Source: Ruminococcaceae bacterium UBA7067
GTDB lineage: Bacteria > Bacillota > Clostridia > Oscillospirales > Acutalibacteraceae
Direction: 5' to 3'
NCBI GenBank assembly: GCA_002493755.1
Contig: DKZT01000017.1
Location: 1-35,328, forward strand
Length of the DNA stretch: 35,328 nt
Below are positions 23,275 to 30,309 of the stretch, in pieces; position 1 is the first letter of the stretch, and every line of letters begins with the position of its first letter. The notes below the pieces were generated by a model. That model had not been told where the DNA came from, did no database searches, and was given only the letters and a program-made list of their open reading frames with translations. The translations under genes were made by a program, and so were the position numbers.

Positions 23275-23457
23275 TTAATTCTGTTTTCTTACAATGCCGT
23301 ATTCATCGTCAAGACGGTAATAGTGGCAGTCGTCAAACGTGCCCTGCATAAATTTCACCATTTCGTCCTCGTCAAGATTCACCTCGCATACATAATAACC
23401 CAATTCATCGTCATAAATGTAATGCACACAGGTGTCGCAGTTTGAACGTCCTCTCAT
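23275..23457 (-). CDS. DUF6472-type small protein
   Basis: 60-residue acidic protein with the pattern CDTCVHYIYDDELGYYVCEV, then LDEDEMVKFMQGTFDDCHYY and a C-terminal YGIVRKQN. Four cysteines could bind a metal. I recall this short family (DUF6472) as widespread in clostridia and often placed after rarA; no function is known. The ATG overlaps the rarA stop (ATGA), a tight translational coupling. Confidence 0.82.
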   Translation of the reverse strand: MRGRSNCDTCVHYIYDDELGYYVCEVNLDEDEMVKFMQGTFDDCHYYRLDDEYGIVRKQN

Positions 23458-24728
23458 TTTTCTTCACCCTTGATTCTATCCCAATATGCCTTGAAAGCCT
23501 GCTCGTTCTTGTTGTCGCCGTATTCGTAATAAACTCTGTCCTTTATATTGTCGGGCAGATATTGCTGATATACCCAGTGGTTCGGGTAATCGTGCGGATA
23601 CTCATAAAACTGCCCCTTGTTTTGGTTGTCCTCGCCGTCAAAGTGCTTGTTCTGAAGCTGTCTTGGAATCTGCCCGTATTTGCCTGTTTGCAAATCCTGC
23701 ATAGCCGAGTTTATTGCGTTATATGCGCTTATGCTCTTCGGCGCATTGCACACAAGTATCACTGCGTCTGCAAGCGGTATTCTCGCTTCGGGCAAGCCGA
23801 CAGCCTGTGCTATGTCAACGCAGGCTTTTACAATCGGAATAAGCTGCGGATATGCAAGTCCCACATCCTCACAGGCGCAAACCATAAGCCTACGGCAGGC
23901 TGATGGTAAGTCCCCTGCTTCAAGCAGTCTTGCGAGGTAATGTATTGCGGCGTTTGCGTCTGAGCCGCGCATCGACTTCTGATAAGCCGACACAATATCG
24001 TAATGCTCGTCGCCGTCCTTGTCATAGCGCACTGCGCTTTTCTGCGTAAGCTCCCTTGCAAGCTCGTTTGACACGGTGCGCCTGCCGTCCTCGCTGTCTG
24101 CGGCAAGCACGCACAGCTCAACAGCGTTGAGCGCCTTTCTGACATCGCCGCCGCAGGCTGTGGCTATGTAGGAAACAGTATCGTCCTCAACCTCTATCTC
24201 GTCGCCTGTTTCGTTTTCAAGATAATCAAACGCTCTCCATATTGCTCTCTCAACGCTGTGTGCACCGACTGTTTTAAACTCAAACACCGTGCATCGGCTG
24301 AGTATTGCGTTATACACATAGAAATACGGGTTCTCCGTTGTCGAGGCGATAAGCGTTATCCTGCCGTCCTCAAGGAACTCAAGAAGCGTTTGCTGCTGCT
24401 TTTTGTTGAAATACTGAATCTCGTCAAGATACAGCAAAACGCCGTTCATTCCGCCGAAGGTGTTTAGCTCCGACACAATCGCCTTTATGTCGGCGGTTGT
24501 CGCCGTTGTTCCGTTGAGCTTGCGCAGGTTGCGGTTGGTTTTCCTCGCTATGATAGAAGCGACAGTACTCTTGCCGACTCCTGACGGACCGTAGAAAATC
24601 ATATTCGGGATTTCGCCGCTGTCAATAATTCTGCGCAGAGCCTTGCCCCGTGTAAGCAGATGCTCCTGCCCCACCACATCATCAAGCGTCTGCGGTCTTA
24701 ATCTGTCTGCAAGCGGTGAGCTGCTCAT
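23454..24728 (-). CDS. rarA: Replication-associated recombination protein A (AAA+ ATPase)
   Basis: RarA/MgsA AAA+ ATPase related to the clamp loader, acting at stalled replication forks. The 424-residue product has LADRLRPQTLDDVVGQEHLL, Walker A FYGPSGVGKST, Walker B LYLDEIQYF, a sensor ASTTENPYF, an arginine finger region LSRC, and the C-terminal tetramerisation domain with GSDANAAIHYLARLLEAG and YPHDYPNHWV. The start at 24728 has GAGGTG 5 bp upstream; the six extra codons upstream contain the ribosome-binding site. First gene of an operon with the DUF6472-type gene. Confidence 0.95.
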   Translation of the reverse strand: MSSSPLADRLRPQTLDDVVGQEHLLTRGKALRRIIDSGEIPNMIFYGPSGVGKSTVASIIARKTNRNLRKLNGTTATTADIKAIVSELNTFGGMNGVLLYLDEIQYFNKKQQQTLLEFLEDGRITLIASTTENPYFYVYNAILSRCTVFEFKTVGAHSVERAIWRAFDYLENETGDEIEVEDDTVSYIATACGGDVRKALNAVELCVLAADSEDGRRTVSNELARELTQKSAVRYDKDGDEHYDIVSAYQKSMRGSDANAAIHYLARLLEAGDLPSACRRLMVCACEDVGLAYPQLIPIVKACVDIAQAVGLPEARIPLADAVILVCNAPKSISAYNAINSAMQDLQTGKYGQIPRQLQNKHFDGEDNQNKGQFYEYPHDYPNHWVYQQYLPDNIKDRVYYEYGDNKNEQAFKAYWDRIKGEEK

Positions 24729-24861
24729 TTCTGCACCTCGTTTCAAAATTCACAAGAGCGTGAAACTCAGACTCTTGCGCTTTTTTTGCTGTTCTGATAA
24801 AATTATAGCATAATATTTCAATAAATGTAATTATAGCACAAAATTCGGAGGAAGTATAGAA

Positions 24862-25584
24862 ATGGCGTGGTTTTTTTCAGATATTGAGCCTGAAAATTTT
24901 TTCACCTTTGACGGCGAACAGGCAAGGCACATATCAGGCTCGTTAAGAATGAAAATCGGCGAGGAGCTGACAATATGCTGCGGTAAATATATTTACCCCT
25001 GCACAATCGAGAGCATAGACAAAACGAGCGTAACCGTAAGGGTAAACAGCAGACAGCCGTGTGAAAACGAGCCGAAAACCGCTGTCACGCTTTTTCAGGC
25101 TATGCCCAAGGGCGATAAAATGGACTTTATCGTGCAGAAGGCGGTTGAGTTAGGCGTGACAAGGATTGTGCCGTTTATCAGCTCACGGTGCATATCAAGA
25201 CCCGATGAAAAAGCAATCGCAAAAAAGACGGTGCGCTGGCAGAAAATCGCATTGCAGGCGGCACAGCAGTCAAGGCGAGGGATAATCCCGACTGTTGAAG
25301 CAGCCGTAAGCTTTGATAAGGCTGCGGAGGAAGCGGCAAGGCTTGAACGCTCTGTCGTGTTCTACGAGTGCGGCGGCGAAAGCGTATCAAAAATAATCTC
25401 GCCCGAGGTAAAGGAAACAGGAATGTTTATCGGCAGTGAGGGAGGCTTTGCGCCTGAAGAAATTGAGGTGCTTAAGTCAAAGGGTGCAGGCGTTGCAACG
25501 CTCGGCAAGAGGATACTGCGCGCCGAAACAGCGCCGCTCGCCGCTCTGTCGGTGATTATGTTTATTACGGGAAATCTGGGATAG
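24862..25584 (+). CDS. rsmE: 16S rRNA (uracil1498-N3)-methyltransferase RsmE
   Basis: SPOUT-class methyltransferase for U1498 of 16S rRNA. The 240-residue product has an N-terminal PUA-like domain (HISGSLRMKIGEEL), the middle KGDKMDFIVQKAVELGVTRI and QAAQQSRR, and the knotted C-terminal motifs FIGSEGGFAPEEIE and LGKRILRAETAPLAAL. GGAGGAA is well placed upstream of the ATG. mtnN follows after 11 bp. The usual upstream neighbour prmA is not present; the gene is divergent from rarA. Confidence 0.95.
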   Translation: MAWFFSDIEPENFFTFDGEQARHISGSLRMKIGEELTICCGKYIYPCTIESIDKTSVTVRVNSRQPCENEPKTAVTLFQAMPKGDKMDFIVQKAVELGVTRIVPFISSRCISRPDEKAIAKKTVRWQKIALQAAQQSRRGIIPTVEAAVSFDKAAEEAARLERSVVFYECGGESVSKIISPEVKETGMFIGSEGGFAPEEIEVLKSKGAGVATLGKRILRAETAPLAALSVIMFITGNLG

Positions 25585-25595
25585 GGAGAATACAT

Positions 25596-26288
25596 ATGAC
25601 AGGAATAATCTGCGCTCTTCGAGTTGAGGTCGAGGGGCTTATTGACAAAATGGAAAACATCAAGGAAACAAACAAGGCAGGAATGACCTTTTACAGCGGC
25701 ACAGCCTTTGACAAGGAGGTTGTTGCGGTTGAGTGCGGTATCGGCAAGGTAAACGCCGCAATGTGCGCTCAGGTTATGATTGACCTTTTCTCGCCCGATG
25801 AGATAATCAACTCGGGCATTGCAGGAGCATTGAGCGAGGAAACGCAAATCGGCGATGTTGTAATCTGCCGTGATGTTGTCCAGCACGATATGGACGGCAC
25901 TGAGCTTGGCGACCCGCTCGGACTTATCCAGTTCAACGACTGCAAGGTGCTCGAAATCGCCGCCGATGACGATATAATAGAAAGGCTTGAAAAAGCCTGC
26001 CAAAGCGTTGAAAACACAAAATATGAAATCGGCAGAATAGCAACAGGCGACACCTTTGTATCAAAAAAGGAGCGCAGAATAAAAATCAATTCCGTTTTCG
26101 GCGCAATCGCCTGTGAAATGGAGGGCGGAGCTATTGCGCAGGTGTGCTTCAGAAACAAAGTACCGTTCGGCATTACAAGGGCAATTTCCGACAGCGTAAG
26201 AGAAAACGAGGCGGTTGACTTCTTCAGATTCCGCAATGCGGCTGCAGAGCAGTCTATAAAAATACTATGTAAACTCTTGGGTGATTAA
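25596..26288 (+). CDS. mtnN: 5'-methylthioadenosine/S-adenosylhomocysteine nucleosidase
   Basis: Pfs/MtnN-type nucleosidase that cleaves adenine from MTA and SAH, by-products of SAM use. The 230-residue product shows GIGKVNAAMCAQ, NSGIAGAL, GDTFVSKKE, the catalytic Glu in CEMEGGAIAQV, and the catalytic Asp in RAISDSV. It sits between a SAM-dependent methyltransferase gene (rsmE) and the NAD(P)HX repair gene, a group of housekeeping metabolite-recycling functions in one transcript. Confidence 0.95.
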   Translation: MTGIICALRVEVEGLIDKMENIKETNKAGMTFYSGTAFDKEVVAVECGIGKVNAAMCAQVMIDLFSPDEIINSGIAGALSEETQIGDVVICRDVVQHDMDGTELGDPLGLIQFNDCKVLEIAADDDIIERLEKACQSVENTKYEIGRIATGDTFVSKKERRIKINSVFGAIACEMEGGAIAQVCFRNKVPFGITRAISDSVRENEAVDFFRFRNAAAEQSIKILCKLLGD

Positions 26289-26289
26289 A

Positions 26290-27825
26290 ATGAAAATACT
26301 TTCCTGTGAGCAGATGAGAAGACTTGAGCAGGCGGCGGTGGACGGCGGTATCGGCTATTATGAGCTGATGAAAAACGCAGGCACTGCCTCGGCAAAGGCT
26401 TTTGTCGAGCAATTTGGCATAAAAACGAGCGACCGCGTAGTATCTGTATGCGGTAAAGGCAACAATGGCGGCGACGGAATCGTTGCGGCTCTCTATCTGA
26501 ACAGTGTCGGAATAAGAACGGATATTATTCTTGTTGACGGCGAGATTAAGACAGCCGAAGCCGCAAAGGCTATGAAAGAGGCTTCAAGGGCAAATATCCC
26601 TGTGTGGCGAATCTGGGAGGAAACCGAAAAAAGCATTGACAAGATAAAAAACGCCGACTATATAATTGACGCAATCTACGGCATAGGCTTCAAGGGCGGT
26701 CTGCGCGAGAACATCCTGCCTGTTGTCGAGCTTATCAACAGAAGCCGAGGCAAGGTTATGGCTATGGATTTGCCGAGCGGTGCGGAGTGCGACAGCGGAC
26801 AGGTGAGCAACCTGTGTGTGAACGCTGATCTTACGGTAAGCTTCACAACGCTCAAGCCTGTTCACGTGCTTTATCCGTCAATGGATTTCTGCGGAGTCAC
26901 AGGCGTTATGAGCGTTGGCATCTCTCCACGTCTTGTTGAGCGCTCGCCGTACTGGCTTGAAACAACCTCACGTGCAAGCGCAAGAGCGGTGCTTAAAAAG
27001 CGCAGAACCTCGTCCAATAAAGGCACGTTCGGCACACTGCTTGCTGTCTGCGGCAGCTACGGTATGGCTGGAGCGGCGCTTCTTGCGGTAAAGGGAGCGT
27101 ACACCTGCGGAGTAGGGTTAGTCAGGGCGGCTGTCACAAATGCGGTTTATGCTATTAACTCACCCGTCTTTCCCGAGGCTGTGTATATGCCGCTTAAGGA
27201 AAACGAAAACGGAAGAATTTCAAGCGACAATATAAAGGCGATAATCGAGCAGGCGAATAAGTCGGCGGCGGTATTAATCGGCTGCGGACTCGGCGTTGAC
27301 GATGACACGAGAAAGCTCGTGCGTGAGCTTATTCTGCGCTGTGAAGTGCCTCTTGTGCTTGACGCAGACGCACTGAACATAGTCGCCGAGTCACCCGAAA
27401 TACTCAGACACGCACAGTGCGATATTATAATTACGCCGCACCCCGGCGAAATGTCAAGGCTTTGCGGATTATCGGTAAAGCAGGTTCAGCTCAACCGTAA
27501 GGACTGTGCCGAGTTCTTCGCCGAAAAATACAATGTAATAACCGTACTGAAAGGAGCGTACACAATAATATCCTCGCCGAGCGGCAGATGTCTTGTCAAC
27601 ACAACAGGCAATCCCGGTATGGCACGGGGCGGCAGCGGAGATGTGCTCGCCGGAATGATTTCGGGACTGCTTGCTCAGGGCGGCAAGCCGTTTGACTGTG
27701 CCTGCGCAGGAGTATATATTCACGGCGGGGCAGGCGATATATGCCGTGACAGGCTCGGCGAATACTCAATGCTTGCAAGCGATATTATCGCCGCCGTGCC
27801 TGAATTTTTGCAGAATATTTTGTAG
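26290..27825 (+). CDS. nnrDE: Bifunctional NAD(P)H-hydrate epimerase / ADP-dependent dehydratase
   Basis: NAD(P)HX repair enzyme, both activities in one chain of 511 residues. The N-terminal epimerase (YjeF-N, about 1-215) has CGKGNNGGDGIVAA and AIYGIGFKG. The C-terminal ADP-dependent dehydratase (carbohydrate kinase-like, about 230-505) has GTFGTLLAVCGSYGMAGAA, LDADALN, TPHPGEMSRL and NPGMARGGSGDVLAG. The ATG at 26290 is 1 bp after the mtnN stop; the GTG at 26281 would overlap mtnN. This fusion is the usual bacterial form. Confidence 0.95.
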   Translation: MKILSCEQMRRLEQAAVDGGIGYYELMKNAGTASAKAFVEQFGIKTSDRVVSVCGKGNNGGDGIVAALYLNSVGIRTDIILVDGEIKTAEAAKAMKEASRANIPVWRIWEETEKSIDKIKNADYIIDAIYGIGFKGGLRENILPVVELINRSRGKVMAMDLPSGAECDSGQVSNLCVNADLTVSFTTLKPVHVLYPSMDFCGVTGVMSVGISPRLVERSPYWLETTSRASARAVLKKRRTSSNKGTFGTLLAVCGSYGMAGAALLAVKGAYTCGVGLVRAAVTNAVYAINSPVFPEAVYMPLKENENGRISSDNIKAIIEQANKSAAVLIGCGLGVDDDTRKLVRELILRCEVPLVLDADALNIVAESPEILRHAQCDIIITPHPGEMSRLCGLSVKQVQLNRKDCAEFFAEKYNVITVLKGAYTIISSPSGRCLVNTTGNPGMARGGSGDVLAGMISGLLAQGGKPFDCACAGVYIHGGAGDICRDRLGEYSMLASDIIAAVPEFLQNIL

Positions 27826-27882
27826 CAAAATAAAACCGTCACCATAAGATAGTAGTAAAAAGCTTAAGGAGGCTGCTATTTT

Positions 27883-28689
27883 ATGTCTGATGAAAAAATC
27901 GGCGCAAGCATTGACCTGTCCAACATAAAAGAGGCTGTATGCATCGACGCATACAGAGTTTATGACAGCTGTTCAGACAAGGACTGTCTGAGCGATTTAA
28001 AAGTGTATTTCTGTCCGGAGGCTCAGGAGCTTATTGACTGCGCAACAAATGTAAGGCTCAAGGATGTTGACGTTATCAATGTTTCAATCGACTTAGAGCC
28101 TGTACCCTTCCACAAGGGCTTTTACTCTGTCGATATGACCTACTTCTTTGAGGTAGAGCTTGAGGTTTATGCCGCACCGAAATCTATCGCTACGGTTGTA
28201 AAGGGACTGAGCATCTTCAACAAGAAGGTTATCCTCTTCGGCAGTGAGGGAAATGTCAGAGTGTTCAGCTCAGACTACGTTAAGGACGACTGTGACGACC
28301 AGCTGACGCCCAAGCGCAATCTGCCAAAGGCGACCGTACAGGTTGCAAAGCCTATTGCGCTGTCTGCAAAAATCGTCAAGAAATGCTGCGACTGCTCGCC
28401 GTGCTGCCCGATACCGAAGCACATCTGCTGCCGTTTCGGCGGTGAAATGCCGTGCGGCAAGGGTGAGCGTGATATTCTTGTAACAATAGGAATATTCACC
28501 ATCGTAAGAATTGAAAGAAATGTTCAACTGCTCGTTCCGTCATACGATTTCTGCGTGCCGGAAAAGGAATGCGTGACAACCTCAGACAATCCGTGCGAAA
28601 TGTTCAGCCGTCTTGAATTCCCGACAGAGGAATTTTTCCCTCCGAGAGTAACGGACGATTCGGATAACGACTGCTGCTCTTTGAACTAA
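27883..28689 (+). CDS. Cysteine-rich clostridial protein of unknown function
   Basis: 268-residue soluble protein with 19 cysteines, many in a central cluster (KKCCDCSPCCPIPKHICC, about residues 166-184) and a C-terminal NDCC. Other parts are strikingly ordered: EAVCIDAYRVYDSCSDKDCLSDLKVYF, ATNVRLKDVDVINVSIDLEPVPFHKGFYSVDMTYFF, and KKVILFGSEGNVRVFSS. I recall homologues in many spore-forming clostridia, without an assigned function. A spore-coat or metal-binding role is a guess from the cysteine content. There is no signal peptide. It starts after AAGGAGG, and has a good terminator downstream. Confidence 0.8.
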   Translation: MSDEKIGASIDLSNIKEAVCIDAYRVYDSCSDKDCLSDLKVYFCPEAQELIDCATNVRLKDVDVINVSIDLEPVPFHKGFYSVDMTYFFEVELEVYAAPKSIATVVKGLSIFNKKVILFGSEGNVRVFSSDYVKDDCDDQLTPKRNLPKATVQVAKPIALSAKIVKKCCDCSPCCPIPKHICCRFGGEMPCGKGERDILVTIGIFTIVRIERNVQLLVPSYDFCVPEKECVTTSDNPCEMFSRLEFPTEEFFPPRVTDDSDNDCCSLN

Positions 28690-28701
28690 TAAATAACTCG
28701 G

Positions 28702-28745
28702 AACGAGTTCGTAGGGAACGGTCTTGACCGTTCCGGCTCGAACCT
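28702..28745. repeat. Partial MITE-like element, copy C
   Basis: GTTCGTAGGGAACGGTCTTG and its partner GACCGTTCC, then GGCTCGA. This is the left palindrome of copy A joined directly to part of the GGCTCGAGCC palindrome, with the approximately 50-bp middle and the right arm missing. A small CTCGGAACGAG palindrome precedes it. Confidence 0.65.
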
Positions 28746-28765
28746 ATAAATACGGAATCAAGCTT

Positions 28766-28797
28766 AGGCTTCCTTGTCAAAGGGAGCCTTACTTTTT
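28766..28797 (+). terminator. Terminator after the cysteine-rich protein gene
   Basis: AGGCTTCC (28766-28773) pairs with GGGAGCCT (28782-28789, one G-U pair), followed by TACTTTTT. It lies about 77 bp beyond the stop codon, downstream of the partial repeat. Confidence 0.75.
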
Positions 28798-28837
28798 ACA
28801 ATCTGCGGTGCAAGCACCACTGTAAAGAATAAAGAAT

Positions 28838-28985
28838 AAAGAATAATGGATAATGAATAATTTTGGTAGTCGCAACTTCGTTGCTCTCTGATTATAAACT
28901 CGTTACGAGCATTCTCAAAACTCTAAACTCTAAACTCAAAACTCTGCGGCGAAGCCGCCCATCTCCACTCTCCTCTCTCCTCTCT
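28838..28985. repeat. Mosaic intergenic repeat with heptads (second copy of 1-90)
   Basis: A/T-rich AATAAAGAATAA units, GCAACTTCGTTGC palindrome, the 40-bp block shared with positions 1-40 (28877-28916), CTCTAAA heptads, the hairpin GCGGCGAAGCCGC, and CTCTCC-type heptads. Apart from these modules, the 393-bp gap from 28690 to 29082 holds the partial element at 28702, the terminator at 28766 and the promoter at 29014. Confidence 0.75.
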
Positions 28986-29013
28986 GCCTTATTTTTCCTT
29001 TTCTGAAATAAGG

Positions 29014-29042
29014 TTGTAATACCTGCGCAAAAGTTGTATAAT
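29014..29042 (+). promoter_or_regulatory. Promoter of the zinc-ribbon/PASTA/YARHG gene
   Basis: TTGTAA (29014-29019), 17-bp spacer, TATAAT (29037-29042), 40 bp upstream of the start codon. Confidence 0.72.
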
Positions 29043-29082
29043 CTTGTCATAAAATAATACTCTAACCGAAAGGCGTGATAAA

Positions 29083-30108
29083 ATGAGATGTACAAACTGC
29101 GGCAGAACCGTTGACGAAAACGCAAAGTTCTGCCCTTACTGCGGCGACAATTTGCAGTCACACAATGACGATACTGAAATTTTCAGCAACAGCACAGAAA
29201 AAAGAATAGACGAGGAGCTGCACCGTGTTGAACAGGATAGAAGCGGCACAAACGCTCACGGCAACTACACCTCGGACGAATATTACAGCGACAGCTACTC
29301 CGCCCCTATGAACGGTGGTCAGCAGAATTTCAGCGGAGGATACGCTCCCTATGCACCGAGCGACATTGACGAATACGGCAACGAAAAACCAAAAAAGCAC
29401 ACCGGCGCACTTGCGGCAGTAATAATTATCGGCGCAGTCCTGATAACAGCTGCGGTAGTTCTCGCGGCGCTTATTCTCGGCAAAAGCTGTTCGGGCAATT
29501 CACCGACAGCGCCGACAAATTCCTCATCAACCGACCCCACTGCACCGACAACAGCGACAAAGCTTATGGCAGACCTGCCAAATGTAACAGGCAAAGAACA
29601 GCAAGCCGCCGTTTCGGAGCTTGAAGGTCTCGGCTTCGCCGTCAGCGTAATCAAGCAGAACAGCGACACCGTGGAAAGCGGCTATGTAATAAGCCAGAGT
29701 CCGAGAGCAGACGATAGAATTGAAGCAGGCTCAACCGTTACTCTTTCCGTTTCAATAGGGCCGGAAAGAACCGAGCCTGAAACTGAAACCGAGACGGAAA
29801 CCGAAACCGAGCCGACTCAGCCTGAAAAGACAATCAGCACATATATATTACCCGACAGCAGCAACCGCTACCTCGACTATTCCGACCTTGACGGAATTGA
29901 GGGGCAGCAGCTTGTTCTCGCACGAAACGAAATCTACGCACGTCACGGCAGAAAATTCAATTCGCCTGAGATACAAAGCTATTTTGACAAATGCACCTGG
30001 TACAACGGCACAATAAGTCCGGAAGCATTTGACGAAAGCAGCTTAAACAAGTACGAAAAAGCAAATATCGACTTTATCCTGCAAAAGGAAAACAGCGAAG
30101 CGGCTTAG
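29083..30108 (+). CDS. Zinc-ribbon, single-pass membrane protein with PASTA and YARHG domains
   Basis: 341-residue protein: zinc ribbon with CTNCG and CPYCG (residues 3-21), an acidic/polar linker, one membrane helix (about 109-131), a Thr/Ser/Pro-rich linker, a PASTA-like domain (about 165-227, DLPNVTGKEQQAAVSELEGLGF...SVSIGP), a (TE)n spacer, and a YARHG domain (about 255-335; LVLARNEIYARHGRKF, CTWYNG). The zinc ribbon would be cytoplasmic and the PASTA and YARHG parts outside, so it could link the envelope to the cytosol; PASTA domains often sense peptidoglycan. The function is unknown. Its last codons (EAA, stop TAG) lie in a repeat hairpin, GCGGCTTAGCCGC. Confidence 0.87.
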   Translation: MRCTNCGRTVDENAKFCPYCGDNLQSHNDDTEIFSNSTEKRIDEELHRVEQDRSGTNAHGNYTSDEYYSDSYSAPMNGGQQNFSGGYAPYAPSDIDEYGNEKPKKHTGALAAVIIIGAVLITAAVVLAALILGKSCSGNSPTAPTNSSSTDPTAPTTATKLMADLPNVTGKEQQAAVSELEGLGFAVSVIKQNSDTVESGYVISQSPRADDRIEAGSTVTLSVSIGPERTEPETETETETETEPTQPEKTISTYILPDSSNRYLDYSDLDGIEGQQLVLARNEIYARHGRKFNSPEIQSYFDKCTWYNGTISPEAFDESSLNKYEKANIDFILQKENSEAA

Positions 30109-30228
30109 CCGCAGAGTTTTGAGTTTTGAGTTTTTAGATAATTTAGCAACGAGTTATTTTTAATTCAAAGAGCCGCAAAGCGGCGACAACCTTCTCTCCA
30201 CTCTTTACTCTTAACTCTTCACTCTCAA
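30098..30228. repeat. Mosaic intergenic repeat overlapping a stop codon
   Basis: Begins inside the coding end of the preceding gene with GCGGCTTAGCCGC, then GAGTTTT heptads, TTAGCAACGAGTTATTTTTAA, AAAGAGCCGCAAAGCGGCGACAACC, and CTCTCCA/CTCTTTA/CTCTTAA/CTCTTCA heptads. Same module order as 10.6 kb but without the MITE-like element in the middle. Confidence 0.75.
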
Positions 30229-30241
30229 TAAAAAAATTGTG

Positions 30242-30270
30242 TTGCAATAAACTGCAGTTTGCCATATAAT
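30242..30270 (+). promoter_or_regulatory. Promoter of glyA
   Basis: TTGCAA (30242-30247), 17-bp spacer, TATAAT (30265-30270), 39 bp upstream of the chosen start. Confidence 0.8.
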
Positions 30271-30309
30271 TAAGTTGTATTATACTGACAAAAGAAAGGG
30301 ATGTTTGAA

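Noticed and set aside
24753..24786. Hairpin CAAGAG/CTCTTG followed by a T run on the plus strand between rarA and rsmE
   Set aside because: The stem is short (6 bp, 13-nt loop), no plus-strand gene ends here, and competing pairings exist. Could be a leader attenuator for rsmE, but the support is too thin.
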